DNA from: an uncultured Clostridia bacterium
GTDB lineage: Bacteria > Bacillota > Clostridia > Oscillospirales > Oscillospiraceae
DNA length: 51,294 nucleotides
Assembly: GCA_947168005.1 (NCBI GenBank)
Contig: CAMVKI010000003.1
Span: forward strand, 1-51,294
Direction: 5' to 3'
Both the position numbers and the translations under genes were made by a program. Each line of letters begins with the position of its first letter. Position 1 is the first letter of the stretch. Shown here one piece after another: positions 1 to 8,236 of the stretch. The notes under the pieces are model-generated. The model saw only the letters and a program-made list of their open reading frames with translations, made no database searches and was not told the origin of the DNA.

Positions 1-3000
1 AGACGCGAGCTTCGATCTCCACGCCCATCTCCTTGGCGAAGATGTGCTTGAAGTCACAGCTCCAGGAAGTGCTGCCCTCATTCAGGGCCTCGGCCTGCTC
101 AGCGCCGTAGCGGTAGGTCTCGTCGCCGTCAAGGCCGTGCTTGACGACCTCGATCCAGAAGCGCTCGTAGCTCGCCACATCGGTCTTCCGGGCGGTCCAG
201 GTGACGACCATATCGGTACCGACGGAGATGGAGCTGAAGATCCGCAGATCGCTGGTTTCGATGGGCTCGGGGTTGGGAAGCCCGGGAAGAACGGTATGCT
301 CGCGGCTCAGCTCTTCGCCGCAGCGCTGGCAGTAGACGACCATATCGTAGCCGCCCTCAACGCCGACAGTGGGCTCCACGTAGTTCTCCTGGACAGGCTC
401 GCCGGGCAGATGACCCAGGGCAGCGATTTCCTCGGTGTAGCTGTCGCCGCAGCGGGAGCAGGTGTAGGTGGTGTAACCGGCCTCGGTGCAGGTCGGCTCG
501 GTGACCACAGCCGTGTAGTCATGACCCAGAGCGGGAACGCTGATCGTCTCGCGGGAGAGCTCCTCGCCGCACTCGGTGCAGTAGACAACCGTGTCATAGG
601 AACCGGCGGCGGTGCAGGTGGCGGGAACGTTGTTCTCGGTCACGGGGCTGCCGGGGGTGTGGACGTGCTCCTCACCGATGATGGTGGTGTAGATGCTGGT
701 GCCCAGGGTGGTCTCAGCGTAGAAGTTGATGACCTTGCCGGCCTTGTTGGTGGTGTATCTGGTGTCGTTGGCGGAGAAGGACAGGTAGTAGTAGCCGTCG
801 GTGTCGATCTGGTTGTCCAGATAGCCCTCGGAGGTGTAGGCCCATTCCACAGCGGTGGCGGAGGGGTACAGGTACTGGCCGGAGTCGAGACCGGCGTACT
901 TGCCCACAGCGGCGTTCCAGAGGGTGAAGCCGGTGGTGCCCTGAGCGGCCTCCCAAAGGATATTGGCCACGTTGGAGGCGGTGACGGTATCGTCGCTGTT
1001 GACGGTGACGGACACGGCGTTCAGGTAGTGGCTGTTGGCCACGAAGGCGTTGCCCATGGCGTAGCCGGAGGAGCCGGAGATGGAGTTGGAGTCCAGGATG
1101 ATGTACTTGCCGCCGTTCTCAGGAGCATCGACCAGCTGATAGACGGTCTCGCCGCCTTCGCCTTCGGTGTAGGTGAACAGAGCCTTCAGGGTGATCTCAC
1201 CGGGGGCGATGTAGTTGCCGGTCAGGATGGAGGCGGGGCGGGTCTCGACGTTGTCATAGTCGTCAACGACCCAGCCGAGGAAGGTGTAGCCCTCGGGGCC
1301 GGTGACAGTGGGAAGGGTGATGCCGGTGTTGGTGTTGGAGACCATGTCGGCGGGCTTGGTCACACCGGCGGGGACGGAGAAGTGGACGGTGAAGTCGCTG
1401 CCCAGAGCGGGAACGTAGCTGTCCACATAGGTGTCGCCGCAGCGGGAGCAGACGTGGGTGGTGTAGCCCTGCTGTGTCTCGGTGGGAGGCGTCACGGTGG
1501 CGACGTAGTCATGGCCGAGGGCGGCAATGACCGTGGAGGCCTGGGTGATCTCGTTCTCACCGTTGGCGTCGGAGTAGTACTTGCCGCAGACGGTGCAGCG
1601 GTAGTAAGCGGAGTTGCCGGCCACGGTGCAGGTGGGGGCCACGGCGGCCACATACTGCATGGTGTGCTCGTGGGCCACGGTCACGGGGCTGGTGGAGTAG
1701 TAGGTGGTGCCGGCAGCGGTCTCTGCGTAGAAGTTGATGGCCTTGCCCTGCTTGCTGGTGGTATAGCGGCTGTTGGTGGCGTCGTAGGACAGATAATAGT
1801 AGCCCTCGCTGTCCACCTCGTTATCCAGATAGCCCTCGGAGGTCAGCGCCCATGCAAGCGCCGTGCTGGAGGGGTAGATGTACTCGCTGGAGTCCAGACC
1901 CATGTACTTGCCCACGGCCTGGTTGTAGAAGGTCCATTTGCTGCCGCTGCTGGCCGCCTGCCAAACGACCTTGGCAAGGTTGGCGGTGCTGGCGCTGGCG
2001 ATCTCGTCATTGATCGTAACGGAAACAGCGTTGAGATAGTGGCTGCTGGTAACGGCGGCGTTGCCCACGGCGTAACCGGTGGTGCCGGAAATGCCCTCCT
2101 GGGAAACGATGATGTACTTGCCGCCGTCCTCCAGGGCTTCGGCAAGCTGATAGACGGTCTCGCCGGAGCCTTCCTCGAAGCGGGTGTAGAGGGCATAGAG
2201 GGTGGTGTTGGCGGCGGGGATCGTGTAGGAGGCACCGGGCGCGTAGAAGCTGGGCTTGTCAGCGGTCTCGGCCACGGTGTTCTCGACCCAGCCCTTGAAG
2301 GTCCAGCCGTCCACGTCGGTGGCGGTGGTGCGCAGGGTGATCTCGTCGCCCACGTAGCCGGAGGCGGTGCCGACCTGGCTGCCGTTGGCCAGATAGGTCA
2401 CGGTGGCGGCGGTCTTGGCGGCAAAGTTGATGCGGATCGTGCAGTCGGAGGACGGATCGACCAGGAAGGTGTTGCCGTTCTGGGTCACGGTGGCGGTGCC
2501 GCTGACGACGGTGTAGCCCTGGGCGTAGTAGCCGGTCTTGGGGCTGGCGGTGATGGTGTAGCCGTCCACGGAGACCGTGCCGTAGTTGGTGTTGTTGGAG
2601 GTGGCGGTCACGGTGTAGGCTTCGCCGAAGAGGTGCCAGGTGGAGTAGGCCGTCAGAACGCGGTCCACGTTGCCGTGGCCGGGATAGGTGTCCTCCGTGG
2701 AGGCAACGACCGGGAAGGCGGCATGGTTGCTCACGGCCTGAGACTCGCTGTAGCTGGAATACGCAGGATCCCACTGGCAGCCGAGGTCGGTCTGGGACTG
2801 CTCAATGGCGGCGCCGGCCTGCATGTCCTGCTGGATATAAGCCATGATGGACTGGATGCTCTGGAGCTCGCCGGTGAAGGTGACGGACTGGGAATAGCCG
2901 TAGACCACCTCAACGCCCTTGGCCCGCAGAGGCACGCACATCCGGTCGGTGGCCATGCCCAGGCAGATGCCCATGTAGAGCATGCTGTGGGGGGCGTTGG

Positions 3001-3910
3001 AGCTCATGTGGTTGGCGATGCACTGGCCGTTGACGTAGGCGTAGCCGGAGCCCTTCAGGCAGTCGTAGTAGGTGCCGTAGGTGCCGGTGTGGGCCGCGGT
3101 GTCGGTGGAGGTGACGCCGGAGTTCGTGATCAGGCAGAGATAGGAGCTGTTGGCGCGGGAGGTGTAGTCCTCGTTGGAGCCGGAGTAGTCGGTGGTGCCG
3201 TGGGAGTCGAAGATGACCAGGCCGCACTGGCTCAGGGTGGAGCCGATGTTGTCCACGGTGGCGTTGGTCATGGAGTAGCGCATGCCGGTGCCGCCGGTGG
3301 CGCCGTAGAGGTTCTGCCAGGTGGTCTTATACTTGGGAGAGTAGTTCAGGAAGGAGCTGTCGTTGTAGGAGGAGCTGGATTCCCAATAGGGCTGAATCAG
3401 ACCGATCTTGGTAGAGGTGGGGGTGCCGCCCTTGGTCTCGTAGTGCTGTACCAGGGCCTCGGCCTCGGCTTCGATCTTGGCAGCCTCCTCGGGAGAGGGA
3501 GCGTCGGCGTTGTTGTGCAGCTCGGCCTCCATACGGGGGTCATAGCAGCAGGGAATGCCGACCTTGGTCTGCCAGACCAGGAAATAGCCGTTCTGCTGCA
3601 GGGTGCCAGGCTGGTAGGTTTCGGATGCTTCGATCTGCTTGATGACCTGAGGGACGAGCTTGACGTAGTCCTGCTCGGTCATCTTTTCGATGCCGCCCAT
3701 CTTCTGCGCGGCTTCCGCCTTGACGGCTTCGATCTTGGCAAATACGTCGTTTTCAATGAGGGCGTTGTCCTCCTCGGTATATACGTACACCGGCTTGGAC
3801 GGATCTGCTTCACCGCCTATGCTCTCGGCGAAGGCAATCGTCGGAAGAAGGCCGACGACCATCGCCAAGACCAGAAGGACGGCAAAGAGGCGCTTGGTGG
3901 ATTTCTTCAT
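1..3910 (-). CDS. Large secreted protein with clan-CD-like cysteine peptidase domain (C-terminus beyond window)
   Basis: The reading frame opens at ATG 3910 after an AAGGAG ribosome binding site and runs off the left edge, so at least 1303 residues are present and the C-terminus is missing. It starts with a signal peptide (MKKSTKRLFAVLLVLAMVVG, then an AFA-type cleavage site near residue 28). Around residues 225-330 there is a hydrophobic strand ending in Asp-Ser-His-Gly (His237), and 79 residues later a second strand ending in Gly-Ile-Cys-Leu-Gly (Cys316). This matches the His-Gly/Cys arrangement of clan CD peptidases (gingipain, clostripain, caspase). The rest holds an InlB/Flg_new-like repeat, two copies of a roughly 70-residue module with a GGKYII motif, and several CxxC repeats of the YxCxxCG type. 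It is probably exported and cell-wall or medium located. The peptidase assignment is inferred from motifs, and the substrate is unknown. Confidence 0.75.
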   Translation of the reverse strand, partial: MKKSTKRLFAVLLVLAMVVGLLPTIAFAESIGGEADPSKPVYVYTEEDNALIENDVFAKIEAVKAEAAQKMGGIEKMTEQDYVKLVPQVIKQIEASETYQPGTLQQNGYFLVWQTKVGIPCCYDPRMEAELHNNADAPSPEEAAKIEAEAEALVQHYETKGGTPTSTKIGLIQPYWESSSSYNDSSFLNYSPKYKTTWQNLYGATGGTGMRYSMTNATVDNIGSTLSQCGLVIFDSHGTTDYSGSNEDYTSRANSSYLCLITNSGVTSTDTAAHTGTYGTYYDCLKGSGYAYVNGQCIANHMSSNAPHSMLYMGICLGMATDRMCVPLRAKGVEVVYGYSQSVTFTGELQSIQSIMAYIQQDMQAGAAIEQSQTDLGCQWDPAYSSYSESQAVSNHAAFPVVASTEDTYPGHGNVDRVLTAYSTWHLFGEAYTVTATSNNTNYGTVSVDGYTITASPKTGYYAQGYTVVSGTATVTQNGNTFLVDPSSDCTIRINFAAKTAATVTYLANGSQVGTASGYVGDEITLRTTATDVDGWTFKGWVENTVAETADKPSFYAPGASYTIPAANTTLYALYTRFEEGSGETVYQLAEALEDGGKYIIVSQEGISGTTGYAVGNAAVTSSHYLNAVSVTINDEIASASTANLAKVVWQAASSGSKWTFYNQAVGKYMGLDSSEYIYPSSTALAWALTSEGYLDNEVDSEGYYYLSYDATNSRYTTSKQGKAINFYAETAAGTTYYSTSPVTVAHEHTMQYVAAVAPTCTVAGNSAYYRCTVCGKYYSDANGENEITQASTVIAALGHDYVATVTPPTETQQGYTTHVCSRCGDTYVDSYVPALGSDFTVHFSVPAGVTKPADMVSNTNTGITLPTVTGPEGYTFLGWVVDDYDNVETRPASILTGNYIAPGEITLKALFTYTEGEGGETVYQLVDAPENGGKYIILDSNSISGSSGYAMGNAFVANSHYLNAVSVTVNSDDTVTASNVANILWEAAQGTTGFTLWNAAVGKYAGLDSGQYLYPSATAVEWAYTSEGYLDNQIDTDGYYYLSFSANDTRYTTNKAGKVINFYAETTLGTSIYTTIIGEEHVHTPGSPVTENNVPATCTAAGSYDTVVYCTECGEELSRETISVPALGHDYTAVVTEPTCTEAGYTTYTCSRCGDSYTEEIAALGHLPGEPVQENYVEPTVGVEGGYDMVVYCQRCGEELSREHTVLPGLPNPEPIETSDLRIFSSISVGTDMVVTWTARKTDVASYERFWIEVVKHGLDGDETYRYGAEQAEALNEGSTSWSCDFKHIFAKEMGVEIEARV

Positions 3911-3979
3911 GCGTTTCGTCTCCTTATTGAAATATATTTTTTGGGCGACAGGTGCATGGCACGCTGTCACCCAAAGAAT

Positions 3980-4007
3980 ATTTTACCATAATTTTTCAAA
4001 ATGTCCA
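3980..4007 (-). promoter_or_regulatory. Sigma-A-type promoter for the secreted peptidase-like gene
   Basis: Read on the minus strand, TGGACA (4007-4002) and TAAAAT (3985-3980) are separated by 16 bases and lie about 70 bases upstream of the start at 3910. The leader also contains an imperfect hairpin at about 3943-3973. Confidence 0.55.
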
Positions 4008-4119
4008 GAATAATTTTGAGATTTGTTTCCAATTAGTAATAGAAATTAACCGGCGAATTTTGAACAATATTAACAAAAATCAGGTATCATTCTACAAAAT
4101 CAGAGATCGTTTTCTGTAT

Positions 4120-5721
4120 TTATATGCCGGATTCCCGTTTCCAATCCAGATAGTCGTCGTAGCCGCAGAGCCGGTCGAGGATCTTACCGTTGGGTAAAAA
4201 TTCGATGATCCGGTCCGCGGTGGTGGAGAGCAGCTCGTGGTCGTGGGAGGCCAGGAAGACGTTCCCGGGGAAGGCCTCCAGGCCCTTGTTGACCGCCTGG
4301 ATGGACTCCATGTCGAGGTGGTTCGTGGGCTGATCCAGCAGGATGCAGTTGGCCCCGGAGAGCATCATCCGGGAGAGCATCATGCGGACCTTCTCGCCGC
4401 CGGAGAGGACGGAGACGGGCTTGAATACCTCGTCGCCGGAGAAGAGCATCCGGCCCAGGAAGCCCCGGAGATAGACGTCGTCCTTCTTCTCGGAGAAGGG
4501 CCGCATCCAGTCCACCAGAGATTCGGAATGGCCCTCGAAGTATTCCGTGTTGTCCTTCGGGAAATAGCTGCGGGAGGTGGACACGCCCCACTTGATGGTG
4601 CCCTCGTCGGGCTCCAGCTCCCCCATCAGCAGCTTGAACATGACGGTCTGGGCCAGCTCGTTCTCGCCCACGAAGGCAATCTTCTGATTGCGGCCCGCGA
4701 TGAAGCTCACCTTGTCGAGAAGCTTAACCCCGTCCACGGTCTTGCTGACCTCGGTGACGAAGAGCACGTCCTTGCCCACCTCCCTCTCCCGGGTGAAGCC
4801 CACGAAGGGATAGCGCCGGGTGGAGCAGGGAATCTCCTCCAGGGAGATCTTGTCCAGCAGCTTGCGGCGGGCCGTGGCCTGCTTGCTCTTGGACTTGTTG
4901 GCGGAGAAGCGGGAGATGAAGGCCTGGAGCTCGGCGATCTTCTCCTCATTGCGCTTGTTCTTGTTGCGGAGCAGGGCCTGCACCAGCTGGCTGGACTCGT
5001 ACCAGAAGTCGTAGTTGCCCACGTACATCTTGATCTTGCCGTAGTCGATGTCCACGATGTTGGTGCAGACGGTGTTCAGGAAGTGGCGGTCGTGGGAGAC
5101 GACAATCACGGTGCCGGGATAGTCCAGCAGGAAGTCCTCCAGCCAGTTGATGGATTCGATGTCGAGGTTGTTGGTGGGCTCGTCGAGGATGATGATGTCC
5201 GGATTGCCGAAGAGGGCCTGGGCCAGCAGGACCTTCACCTTGTCCCGGGGGTCCGTGTCGGCCATCCTGTCATAGTGCTTGCCCACGTCGATGCCCAGGC
5301 CCTGGAGAATGCGGCTGGCGTCGGATTCCGCCTCCCAGCCGTTGAGCTCGGCGAACTCCGCCTCCAGCTCCGCGGCTCGGATGCCGTCCTCGTCGGAGAA
5401 GTCTTCCTTTTCATAGATCGCGTCCTTCTCCTTCATAATCTCATAGAGATGGAGATTTCCCATAATCACCGTATCCATGACGGAATAGGCGTCGTATTGG
5501 AACTGGTCCTGCTTCAGAACCGACATGCGGACGCCGGGCTTGACGGCTACGTAGCCCTTCGTGGGCTCCAGCTCCCCCGAGAGAATGCGCACAAGGGTGG
5601 ATTTGCCCGAGCCGTTGGCGCCGATCACGCCGTAGCAGTTGCCCGCGGTAAACTGCAAATCCGCGTGCTGAAACAATACGGAACCGGCAAACTGCATACC
5701 AAGGTCAGAAACAGTAATCAT
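4120..5721 (-). CDS. ABC-F family ATPase (YkpA/YbiT-like)
   Basis: This 533-residue protein has two ATP-binding cassettes joined by a charged linker and no membrane segments, as in ABC-F proteins that act on the ribosome. Cassette 1 has a canonical Walker A (GANGSGKST, residues 34-42) and an ILDEPTNNLD Walker B. Cassette 2 has a good LSGGEK signature and a LLDQPTNHLD Walker B. The other two motifs are degenerate: the first signature reads TDPRDK where LSGGEK is expected, and the second Walker A reads GENELAQT with no GK[ST]. The overall pattern resembles the YkpA/YbiT subgroup, in which I recall similar deviations. The start at 5721 follows AAAGGAG. It is probably a translation factor or ribosome-protection protein; the specific role is unknown. 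Confidence 0.85.
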   Translation of the reverse strand: MITVSDLGMQFAGSVLFQHADLQFTAGNCYGVIGANGSGKSTLVRILSGELEPTKGYVAVKPGVRMSVLKQDQFQYDAYSVMDTVIMGNLHLYEIMKEKDAIYEKEDFSDEDGIRAAELEAEFAELNGWEAESDASRILQGLGIDVGKHYDRMADTDPRDKVKVLLAQALFGNPDIIILDEPTNNLDIESINWLEDFLLDYPGTVIVVSHDRHFLNTVCTNIVDIDYGKIKMYVGNYDFWYESSQLVQALLRNKNKRNEEKIAELQAFISRFSANKSKSKQATARRKLLDKISLEEIPCSTRRYPFVGFTREREVGKDVLFVTEVSKTVDGVKLLDKVSFIAGRNQKIAFVGENELAQTVMFKLLMGELEPDEGTIKWGVSTSRSYFPKDNTEYFEGHSESLVDWMRPFSEKKDDVYLRGFLGRMLFSGDEVFKPVSVLSGGEKVRMMLSRMMLSGANCILLDQPTNHLDMESIQAVNKGLEAFPGNVFLASHDHELLSTTADRIIEFLPNGKILDRLCGYDDYLDWKRESGI

Positions 5722-5780
5722 AGTGAGTCTCCTTTGTCATATTTATGCATTGTTTAGGATTATTCAATTCAGTAGAAGTA

Positions 5781-5817
5781 ATCCCCGCCGGCGCCGAACA
5801 GCGTCATCGGCGGGGAT
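5781..5817 (-). terminator. Hairpin downstream of the BlaI-like gene
   Basis: ATCCCCGCCG (5781-5790) pairs with CGGCGGGGAT (5808-5817) just after the BlaI-like stop codon at 5839. There is no strong T-run, so it could be a terminator or processing hairpin separating this gene from the ABC-F gene. Confidence 0.5.
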
Positions 5818-5838
5818 GGGTCCGGAAGCTCGCCGGCT

Positions 5839-6216
5839 TTATTTCGTCTTGAGCAGCGCTTTGAGCTTCGTCACGGTTTCGGGGGTGATGTCCGCATCCA
5901 GCAGCAGGGGCAGAATCCCGAGAACGCGCTCGTCGGGGCTCAGATCGGGAGTTGCCTCCCGAAGGACAGCGGCGCCATATTCCAGGTTGGACATGGTGGC
6001 GGCGTAGGTACGGCCATAGCCGCGCCCGCAGCGGGTCATGCCGTCTACCCGAATGACGCCCTTCTCGATCATATTGTTCAGAATCAAGTGGATCGAGTTC
6101 GGATTCCAGTCTCGCTCCGGGACCATCTCGATGATCTCCGGTCTGGAAAGCGGGCGGTCCATTTGCCACAGCAGCTGCATGATTTTGAATTCGTTCGGGG
6201 AAAGAGGATTCTTCAT
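5839..6216 (-). CDS. BlaI/MecI-family transcriptional repressor
   Basis: This 125-residue protein begins with the winged-helix pattern typical of BlaI/MecI (LSPNEFKIMQLLW, then a recognition-helix region containing NPNSIHLILNNMIEKG). BlaI/MecI proteins are dimeric repressors that normally leave DNA when a BlaR1/MecR1 membrane sensor-protease cuts them. ATG 6216 follows GGAGG at good spacing. No BlaR1-type M56 peptidase gene and no beta-lactamase is visible here, so it may act through a distant partner or as an orphan regulator. A palindrome over its own -10 element suggests autoregulation. Confidence 0.8.
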   Translation of the reverse strand: MKNPLSPNEFKIMQLLWQMDRPLSRPEIIEMVPERDWNPNSIHLILNNMIEKGVIRVDGMTRCGRGYGRTYAATMSNLEYGAAVLREATPDLSPDERVLGILPLLLDADITPETVTKLKALLKTK

Positions 6217-6250
6217 AATCAGGCCTCCTGTTATCCTTTCATTTTTACTG

Positions 6251-6280
6251 ATTATACTGTATAGAAAGGCCCGATGTCAA
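6251..6280 (-). promoter_or_regulatory. Promoter and probable operator of the BlaI-like gene
   Basis: On the minus strand TTGACA (6280-6275) and TATAAT (6256-6251) are spaced 18 bases apart. A perfect palindrome TATACTGTATA (6253-6263) covers the -10 element. Its TAC/GTA half-sites resemble BlaI/MecI operators, so self-repression is a reasonable inference. Confidence 0.65.
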
Positions 6281-6325
6281 GGGAAATGTTGTATTTTTTT
6301 ACTAATTATTCGTAAATTATACCAT

Positions 6326-6913
6326 CTATAATTCATTTAAACTGTATATGCGTTCTGCTGCTTCGAGGGTGCGGAGGCTCCGAAAGTCATAGGTCCTGCG
6401 GTATCGGTCAAGGGGGCCGAGGCTCTGATAGTAACGGAGCAGACCGGCGCAGGCTCTTGCGTCGCTCAGGGCGTTGTGGTGCTGAAGCGGAAGGTCCAGA
6501 AGCTCCGCTAAGGTGTTGAGCCGATGGTTCGGCGCCTGGGGCAGCAGACGTCTTCCCATCTGGCAGGTACAGACGTACTCTCCACGGGGCTTCCACTCGA
6601 TGTTATAGTCCAGCAGGCAGCGGCCCAGAACCCCAAGATCGAAGGGCGCGTTGTGGGCGCAGAGAATGCCCCGCTCCATGAGCGGCTGAAGCAGCTGCCA
6701 GAGGACGGGAAAGGTCGGCTGATTTCGGACCATCCGGGGCGTGATTCCCGTCAGGCTGATGTTGAAGGCGTCAAAGGCGGTCTCCGGGTTGACAAGCGAA
6801 TAGAAATGCGTCAGCTCCTCCCCGTCCCGCGCCACGACCAGACCGATGGCGCTCATCCGGTCGTTGCGGCTGTTTGGGGTCTCTACGTCGAAGACCACAT
6901 AGGTATCGTTCAC
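6326..6913 (-). CDS. DnaQ-like 3'-5' exonuclease (DEDDh family)
   Basis: The 195-residue product has the exonuclease I motif near the N-terminus (VFDVETPN, two acidic residues), exonuclease II near the middle (CAHNAPFDLGVL) and exonuclease III near the end (HNALSDARAC, with the catalytic His and Asp). This matches the DEDDh proofreading fold of DNA polymerase III epsilon and stand-alone exonucleases. I chose GTG 6913 because AGGGGAG lies just upstream. A TTG at 6934 would add seven residues. It follows the HIRAN-protein gene closely, so these genes probably form an operon concerned with DNA or RNA processing. The substrate is unknown. Confidence 0.85.
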   Translation of the reverse strand: MNDTYVVFDVETPNSRNDRMSAIGLVVARDGEELTHFYSLVNPETAFDAFNISLTGITPRMVRNQPTFPVLWQLLQPLMERGILCAHNAPFDLGVLGRCLLDYNIEWKPRGEYVCTCQMGRRLLPQAPNHRLNTLAELLDLPLQHHNALSDARACAGLLRYYQSLGPLDRYRRTYDFRSLRTLEAAERIYSLNEL

Positions 6914-6935
6914 GGCGGCCTCTCCCCTTTCCAAG

Positions 6936-7328
6936 TCAATCCTCCGTCATGTAAATATCAATTCCAAGCTGAAGCCAGTCCTGCTGCCAGCGCTTGTCCC
7001 GGATTACGGCGTAGAGCAGCTTTCCCGCGTCCATCAGCCGGGCAAGAATCTGGTTGTCCCTGCGGGGTACGTAGCCCACCTTCACCCGATCCCGGGTGTA
7101 GAGCTTGATGGCGTTGGGATCGGAGGGGTTGTCGGGAACGCGGATCATTTCCAATCGCTCTCCCGGACGCAGAAAGGGCTCCAGCTCCTCGATGCCCGCC
7201 ACGTGGGTCGTTCCCGCCGCGGCGGTCGCCAGCAGGAAGATGTCCTCGGAATAGGGCGTCGGAGCCTGTATTTCGGAATGGAGCGTTTGCAGCAGGCTTC
7301 CGCCGGAAATGGGGCTCAGTTCTTTCAT
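6936..7328 (-). CDS. HIRAN-domain protein
   Basis: This 130-residue protein is mostly one HIRAN domain: the region from about residue 32 (FLLATAAAGTTHV) through LRPGERLEMIRVPDNPSDPNA and VKVGYVPRRDNQILARLMD fits the family pattern. HIRAN domains bind DNA ends or 3' single-stranded DNA in HLTF-type remodelers, and in bacteria often occur alone or with nucleases. The start overlaps the end of the J-like gene by four bases, and an exonuclease gene follows, so translational coupling and a joint DNA-processing role are likely. The role is inferred from family and context. Confidence 0.8.
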   Translation of the reverse strand: MKELSPISGGSLLQTLHSEIQAPTPYSEDIFLLATAAAGTTHVAGIEELEPFLRPGERLEMIRVPDNPSDPNAIKLYTRDRVKVGYVPRRDNQILARLMDAGKLLYAVIRDKRWQQDWLQLGIDIYMTED

Positions 7329-8158
7329 ATCGGCTCGTCCTCCTCTTCCTCGGGATGGAGCATTCGGTCAATGGCCGCCTCATAGCGGGCGGTCCGTTCC
7401 CGCAGGTCCCGAAGCTGAGCGCTCAGCTCCGCCTGTCTGGCTCTCCCCTTCTCCTCGTCCTCCAGATACACCCGTGCGCTGAAGGGATAGTCCTTCTTGA
7501 TGGCCTCCAGCTGGCGGTCGAATTCCCGGATGCTGGCGCGCAGGCGCTTGGCCTCGGCGCGGAGCGCTTCGAGCTCCGTCGTTTCCTGTTCCGGAATCGG
7601 TTCCAGCGTTTCACAGATGGCCCGCAGGGTTCCCAGGTCCCCGGCACGATAGGCACGCATGGCCTGATTCAGGGTCCGGGCCTGGGTCTCTTCCTCCCCG
7701 GGATGCAGGTCCGGGTGCAGGGCCTTGACAGCCTGGCGGTAGAGGTCCTTGAGCTCCTTTGTCCCGCGGGCTGTGAGACCGGGGCCCTCGCGCTGCTCCA
7801 TGACCCCCTCCACCCGGCGGAAGCGGGATTCCAGCTCCTCCCGGTATTGGGCCATCTCGCCGTCCAGCTCGGCCTCGATTTGGGGCAGGTCCGCCGCTTC
7901 TCTTCTGTTCCGGCTTGCGCGGATCAGCTTGGCCTTGCGCTTGGCCCGCAGGCACTCGCACCAGCTCTCGTAGACCTTGAGCTCCAGAGCGCCGAAGCGG
8001 CGCAGATAAGCGGCCTCGATCCTGCGGCACTGGATCAGCAGCAGATCGTCCTTTTGCAGGAGCAGGGCAGTCAGGGAGGCGCGGAGCCGGGCAATCTCCT
8101 CGCGCAGGGCCCGGTCCTCCGGATGGGGGCCCAGGGCTTCCGTTTCTTGCCTGTCCAT
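7325..8158 (-). CDS. Coiled-coil protein with J-domain-like HPD segment
   Basis: The 277-residue protein is very rich in Glu, Arg, Leu and Ala and is predicted to be largely helical coiled coil at both ends (about 15-125 and 190-270). In the middle, residues about 135-165 contain LYRQAVKALHPDLHPG, which resembles helix II and the HPD loop of DnaJ-type J domains. A full J domain is not evident, so Hsp70 stimulation is uncertain. ATG 8158 follows GGGGAG. The stop overlaps the HIRAN gene start by four bases (ATGA), linking it to the HIRAN-exonuclease operon. No enzymatic motif is visible. Confidence 0.7.
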   Translation of the reverse strand: MDRQETEALGPHPEDRALREEIARLRASLTALLLQKDDLLLIQCRRIEAAYLRRFGALELKVYESWCECLRAKRKAKLIRASRNRREAADLPQIEAELDGEMAQYREELESRFRRVEGVMEQREGPGLTARGTKELKDLYRQAVKALHPDLHPGEEETQARTLNQAMRAYRAGDLGTLRAICETLEPIPEQETTELEALRAEAKRLRASIREFDRQLEAIKKDYPFSARVYLEDEEKGRARQAELSAQLRDLRERTARYEAAIDRMLHPEEEEDEPI

Positions 8159-8236
8159 ATCCGCTCTCCCCTTTCAAAAATCTGTAACGGTCAATCGGTC
8201 ATTCGAAAATCAGATAAAACGCCGGATTGCTTCTCA

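Noticed and set aside
44-3991. 1315-codon open frame on the plus strand
   Set aside because: Gly/Val/Ala-rich low-complexity product opposite a coherent minus-strand gene with signal peptide, domains and ribosome site. It arises from GC-rich third positions.
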